Below, piece by piece: positions 59,590-64,000 of a DNA stretch of 64,000 bases; the stretch's first letter is position 1, and each line of letters opens with the position of its first letter. A program made the position numbers and the translations under genes. This DNA comes from Glandiceps talaboti. Its lineage: Eukaryota > Hemichordata > Enteropneusta > Spengelidae. Location of the stretch: assembly GCF_964340395.1 (NCBI RefSeq), contig NC_135550.1:20108676-20172675 (forward strand). The letters are read 5' to 3'. Below the pieces are notes generated by a model. That model had not been told where the DNA came from, made no database searches, and was given only the letters and a program-made list of their open reading frames with translations.

Positions 59590-60125
59590 AAGGAAATGAT
59601 TATTTTATTATTTTATTTCTTGTAAGTAAACGCGCTACACATGCGTCTCAGCGCGTTATACAGACTGAAGTTTAAAAAATTGCAATAAAGTAAAGAAAAT
59701 AACAACACACAAAAAGGGGCTAGGTGTAAAACTGGCCAATTAAAATAATTCACAATGTATAAAAACTGACAAGTTAAAATCAATCACTTAAAATGTTGTC
59801 TAAAAAGATGTCTTTAAACTACGTTTAAAAATGTCAACAATCATTATATTTCTCATTTCAAATGGAAGTGAATTCCACAGAGAGGGTGAGCACACTGAAA
59901 AAGCCCTCTGGCCATAAGATCTATTGAAATTGCCACGTGGTTGGACTAAGAGTAGCTTTTCAGCGGAACGAAGATTTCGTGTTGGAACATAAATGCTAAT
60001 TAAATCTGACAGGTATAATGGTGCTACGTGATTGATTATCTTGAAAGTGATCAGTAGGATTTTGAAATTAATCCTAGCCTCAACTGGGAGCCAATGCAAG
60101 TCATAGAGTACAGGAGTAATGTGGT
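59590..60125 (-). mobile_element. 5'-truncated LINE (CR1/L2-like) 3' end
   Basis: On the minus strand a frame of 100 codons (60099-59800) encodes the C-terminus of a non-LTR reverse transcriptase: MHWLPVEARINFKILLITFK, APLYLSDLI, RNLRSAEK, GQRAFSVCSPSLWNSLP and a final FKRSLKT. Below it are a short 3' UTR with GCGCTGAGACGCATGTGTAGCGCG and an A/T-rich tail (AATAAAATAATAAAATAAT) near 59590-59625. The frame is intact in this segment, so the insertion is fairly young. Everything upstream of the RT C-terminus is missing. It may lie in the CRIPT 3' UTR. Confidence 0.85.
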
Positions 60126-63100
60126 CGAATTTTCATGTACAACTGATTCTGTGTTGTCACATGTTCAATATCTATGATATTACCATAGTCTGTATATACG
60201 GTACCAACTTTCTGTTTGTAATCTTCAGTAAATGTAGGATATGACTAGCATATATTTCTGATTTGTGTATCTTTAATTGAATAACTTCTTTGTAATTTGT
60301 CTGGTAAACATCCATTTCTCAGCAAATTAATACTTGTGTTATGTGCTTTATGCATATTATGTGAAAAAGTTCATGGTGGGAATGTTCTCATCACATATAC
60401 TGTTACTTGCAATTTTATACACCCACATTCTCACAAGGCCAGTCTGTATAGTAGATTGGGATGATAATGTCCTGATTTCTGTTTATTCTACTATTGTTAT
60501 AAGCTTTCATTAAAAGAAATTAGTAAAAGAATAAATTATGATAATCAGTGTCTACTTGTTATGTTATCACTGACAATGAAATTGACTTGTTTGTAGATGT
60601 CACAGTTTAACATTTTGTTACTTTCCTGGAATTAACTGACTTCTGTGAAATTATATAATGAAATCTATCAACGTATTACTGTAGCAGCTAAAGCCAAACC
60701 TAATATTGGTTTCTCCATATAAACTCTCCGAGATTATCTTCTATTGTCTTTGCCTTGTGGAAAATGTTGTGTTGTCATACTGTTCATCATAGTTACATTG
60801 TAATAAAAGTAAAAGTTTTTTTTTTTCAACTTTGAAAGATTGGTCACTTTAGAACTACAGCAAGATTGCTTATACTCTATCTCTGGTGATGCAAAATGAT
60901 CCATTGTGATTTTGAAATTAGAGTACTCCAAAGAGAAGATACAGGAGGTAGTTGAGAGTAAATGAAAGTGCTGGCCATAATTAAGTCTTTTGATAACAAT
61001 TGCTGGACAATGAAAGCATTGAAGTTGCATGTTTGTATAAAAAGGTAAGAGATAGCATTCTGACATGAAGTTTTATGCCTATGGTTACTCAGAATTGAAT
61101 AAAAGGTGGTCCTATCATATTTTGATTATAACATTTTGTGAATTGCCAACATCTTTTAATTTTGGTGAAGAAAATTGTTTTGTAACTCAGTAGTGTTTGA
61201 AATTGCACCCACTGTAGCAAATCGTTTGGTTAAAAATTGAACACGCCTTGAGTCTGTAATAAGTACTTTGGTCAAAAACAACTTTATTCAGCATTGATTA
61301 TTTCCATGTATTGCTATGTAAAATAGCTATACTACATACGGTACACATGTTGACTCCACTACATTTCAAAACATAAACATACATACACTGGTCTGAAAAT
61401 GTACACTTGTGTCAATTGAAAACAATAAATGTCATGATAGATGGGTTATGTGTTGATTACAGTTTCACTGAAATATGTTAGACTAAACGACTGTATTTGA
61501 GAACCTATGCAGAAAATAATGGATTACAGGAGACTAAACAATGATAAGATTTGGCATCGTCAGATTAAAAATATAGCTATTTTCCTTTTGACACCCTGCA
61601 TAAATACAAACATTTACATATCATTTCTTAATACCTTACATTACATTACATTTTGGCAAGAAAACATTCTACCACTGATCTGTACAACAAATGGATGTCT
61701 GCATCAGAAACATTCTAGCATTGATCTGCACAGCAAATGGATATGTCTGCATCATATACACACTCAAAACATTCCCATCCTGTCAATTGGAGAAAAAGGT
61801 GGCAAAGCCATGATTCATCTCATTCAAATGAAATTCTTGCTTGACATACATGACCTTCAACCTAAATGTTTATCTGTAATGTCATTCGATGGAAGCTTCT
61901 AAGTGTTCTTGGGAAGGTAACAGGTATGTGCATTGATTGTATTGTATTACAAGTTTTGACGTAAGCAAAGACTGTAAAATTACATTCTTAATTAAAAAAT
62001 CATCATCATTATCATCATCATCATCATCACCACATGTTGAGTTACTAAATGTTAGTTGTACATTTAATGGCAAACGTCTGATTAGGAATTATGAAGTTCA
62101 AATATACATTGAAAATACAGAACTGTGGAAGTACAATACTACACAATGAACAATATATCAATTGGAAGCGTTTAAAAGTGAAACAATTCCAATCACATTT
62201 CAAAAGACTTGTACATTACAAGTTACTTCCAGAATTATTACCACAATTCATTAAACTAACGTGCAGTATGTAATTCCCAGTATATCGTCATATAAGCATA
62301 CTATTACAGTGAATTTCACAATACTGTTCAGCTTTTGTTTGATACAGAAACCAACAAGAAACTGCATATACCACACTTCAACAGTAAGATTGCATTTTTT
62401 TTTGCTACATTTAGTCTCCATGAAAGAAACCATTTAAATGTATTCCAACTCCATGCAGACATTCGGGTGCCAATGTTTTTCTTTAAGTATCAAACACTAG
62501 ATGTCCATTGCGGTGTTCATTTGATGTCTGTATGGTGGCATGTGTAGTTCATTTCACAGACAAAATGTAGCAAGAAACTGTACTCATTCAATCTTGGTAT
62601 CTTAAAGTGTAGCATGACGAGTTTCTGGTTGGTTTCTGCGTGGTTGTATCAAACAGGAAAGCTGAATGGTATTGTGAAATTTGCTGTACCATACCATGAT
62701 ATACCACCTCTCACAGCTAAGTAAAAAGAAATCACTGTCATCTCCATCAAATAAATAACTTTGTCATAAAATGAGGAACTGCCATCATTAAAACAATACA
62801 TTGTCTGAAACCTATTAACTAATATGCTGAAAAGGCAAAAATATGATTTTTCATTTCTTTGATGCGTAGATTTCATCCTACAAAATTAGTTTACATTTAA
62901 TACAGCAATCACACTTGAATGGTTCAGTAGATTTTAAAACTAAATTGGAACATAAATTAAAGATACTTGGAAGGGTGATACAATGTATTTCTGATTCACT
63001 CAATAAAAAAAGTGGCTGCATTAATCAAAATTGTAATAAAAATAACTTTTCTCCATATACCAAACTTTCCTTAATGCTTTGCATATCAAAGACACAGTAA

Positions 63101-63698
63101 CATTTTCTATTCACATGGGAAGGAAGGTGGAAAGGACGGTGCAATTTTTTCTTGAATTTAAGCTAACAAGACTTAAATAACATCTGGGTTTTTATTGTCT
63201 TGCATTTTTTGATATTTTGCTGATAAAAATGCAACACTTCAAAAACCTAGGATAACAATTACTGCAATATTTTCACTTGTAAAGTGTAAGTTTTGAAACC
63301 AAAACCAAAACTTAAAAATTATGATGTAAAATTTATCATATTTGCAAGAAAATAAAAACCCAAAATAGATCAGACGATAAATGCTTCATAATTTTTTTTT
63401 TTAACATTACGGTAAACAATCAAGGTTTACATCAATTCCCTTTAGAATTTACAAATACACTTTGTAAGGGATGTTTGCACAATGTCATACAAACTCAATA
63501 AACAAACTTTGTTTGTTCAGGGGTAGGGTGGATGGGGGTGCTAGTGTCATTCTAGCCAAATTTTGAAAACTTTCACACCTTCAATAATAACAGGTTTTGT
63601 ATTTACTACTGAGATGTTGATAAGTTGATTAAAATTTACTTCTAATGTGAGATATGGTGCTGGGTTTCCAGTAGTACTTTAATGTGTTTACCATCATG

Positions 63699-63702
<4 letters not shown>

Positions 63703-63738
<36 letters not shown>
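63703..63738. repeat. (AC)n microsatellite
   Basis: About 18 uninterrupted AC units. Confidence 0.95.
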
Positions 63739-64000
63739 CAATTTTCATTATGGTTTACATCATATATAAATGTGTCGATGTCATATTTCTGAACATTCGT
63801 TTAAGGCTGGGGGAGGGTTTTTTATTGAGCTTGTGTGATATCGTGCCTAAGTAAATGCTTTTTTCTGGTACAAATAATTGCAAAAAATCTGATAATGTTG
63901 ATCAATTAAACCAAATCACAATTTATGAAGTACACCAACTGCATGCATTTATAATTTCTACTATTATGAGTACTAATATTAGACATTATGACAGACAATA

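Larger units (their letters stand above)
59314..64000. other. CRIPT 3' UTR and gene-free right end
   Basis: No exon is recognised. It holds a run of 21 G (59415-59435), a LINE 3' end (59590-60125), AATAAA at 60530-60535 that may end long CRIPT transcripts, a (CAT)n run near 62003-62030 and (AC)n at 63703-63738. The 131-codon frame at 61507-61902 shows no domain, splice support or composition of a protein. Confidence 0.5.

Noticed and set aside
61507-61902. 131-codon open frame at the right end
   Set aside because: Low-complexity, AT-driven composition, no domain, no flanking splice sites or paired exon, and it sits in repeat-scarred spacer. Treated as chance.
63703-63738. Possible functional role for the (AC)n and poly-G tracts (also 59415-59435)
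   Set aside because: They are ordinary microsatellites with no positional link to a gene feature.
1-64000. CRISPR arrays, operons, rRNA genes and free-standing tRNA genes
   Set aside because: None seen. The tRNA-like signals found all belong to SINE heads or the 56-bp TA-bounded unit, lacking a complete cloverleaf.

Overview
This is a 64-kb piece of animal nuclear DNA. It is AT-rich, with short exons, GT-AG introns of a few hundred bases to about 2 kb, many microsatellites and many small transposon remnants. Introns throughout rule out a prokaryote. The genes are single-copy metazoan housekeeping genes, and the repeats (an L2/CR1-type LINE 3' end, a tRNA-derived SINE, short inverted-repeat elements) are of kinds common in marine invertebrates. 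I favour a marine invertebrate, perhaps a hemichordate or another invertebrate deuterostome. A lophotrochozoan is not excluded, and the sequence alone does not settle it.

Layout, left to right. 0.2-1.1 kb (+): GLRX5, mitochondrial monothiol glutaredoxin, 2 exons. 2.7-10.2 kb (+): GALNT7-type polypeptide N-acetylgalactosaminyltransferase, 10 exons. 12.3-12.6 kb (-): a lone exon-like ORF with a signal anchor. 12.6-23.3 kb: a gene-poor stretch with several inverted-repeat elements. 23.3-26.1 kb (-): a 102-residue protein that I do not recognise, 3 exons, head-to-head with PDCD2 at 26.2-28.5 kb (+), 4 exons. 30.5-33.7 kb (-): TRPT1, tRNA 2'-phosphotransferase, 7 exons, head-to-head with CDCA5/sororin at 34.0-37.3 kb (+), 6 exons. 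40.2-50.0 kb (-): SCFD1/Sly1, 19 coding exons. 53.1-55.8 kb (-): an SRSF3/7-like splicing factor, 3 exons, divergent from CRIPT at 57.0-59.3 kb (+), 5 exons. 59.3-64 kb: no further gene seen; it holds a LINE 3' end and microsatellites.

I joined the exons by hand from consensus splice sites. For every multi-exon gene the phases agree across all junctions and the lengths are close to the known families (143, 603, 102, 356, 228, 305, 637, 241 and 99 residues). The genes do not form one pathway. The shared organisation is divergent pairs with compact promoters (150 and 321 bp between start codons), several with YY1-like motifs at or next to the start codon.

The most unusual material is the set of non-coding elements: an 821-bp fold-back element with 9-bp target duplications, several smaller inverted-repeat elements with visible target duplications, a 56-bp tRNA-like unit embedded twice in long (TA)n tracts, and a hammerhead-ribozyme-like core in a GALNT7 intron. 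I found no convincing new multi-gene system.
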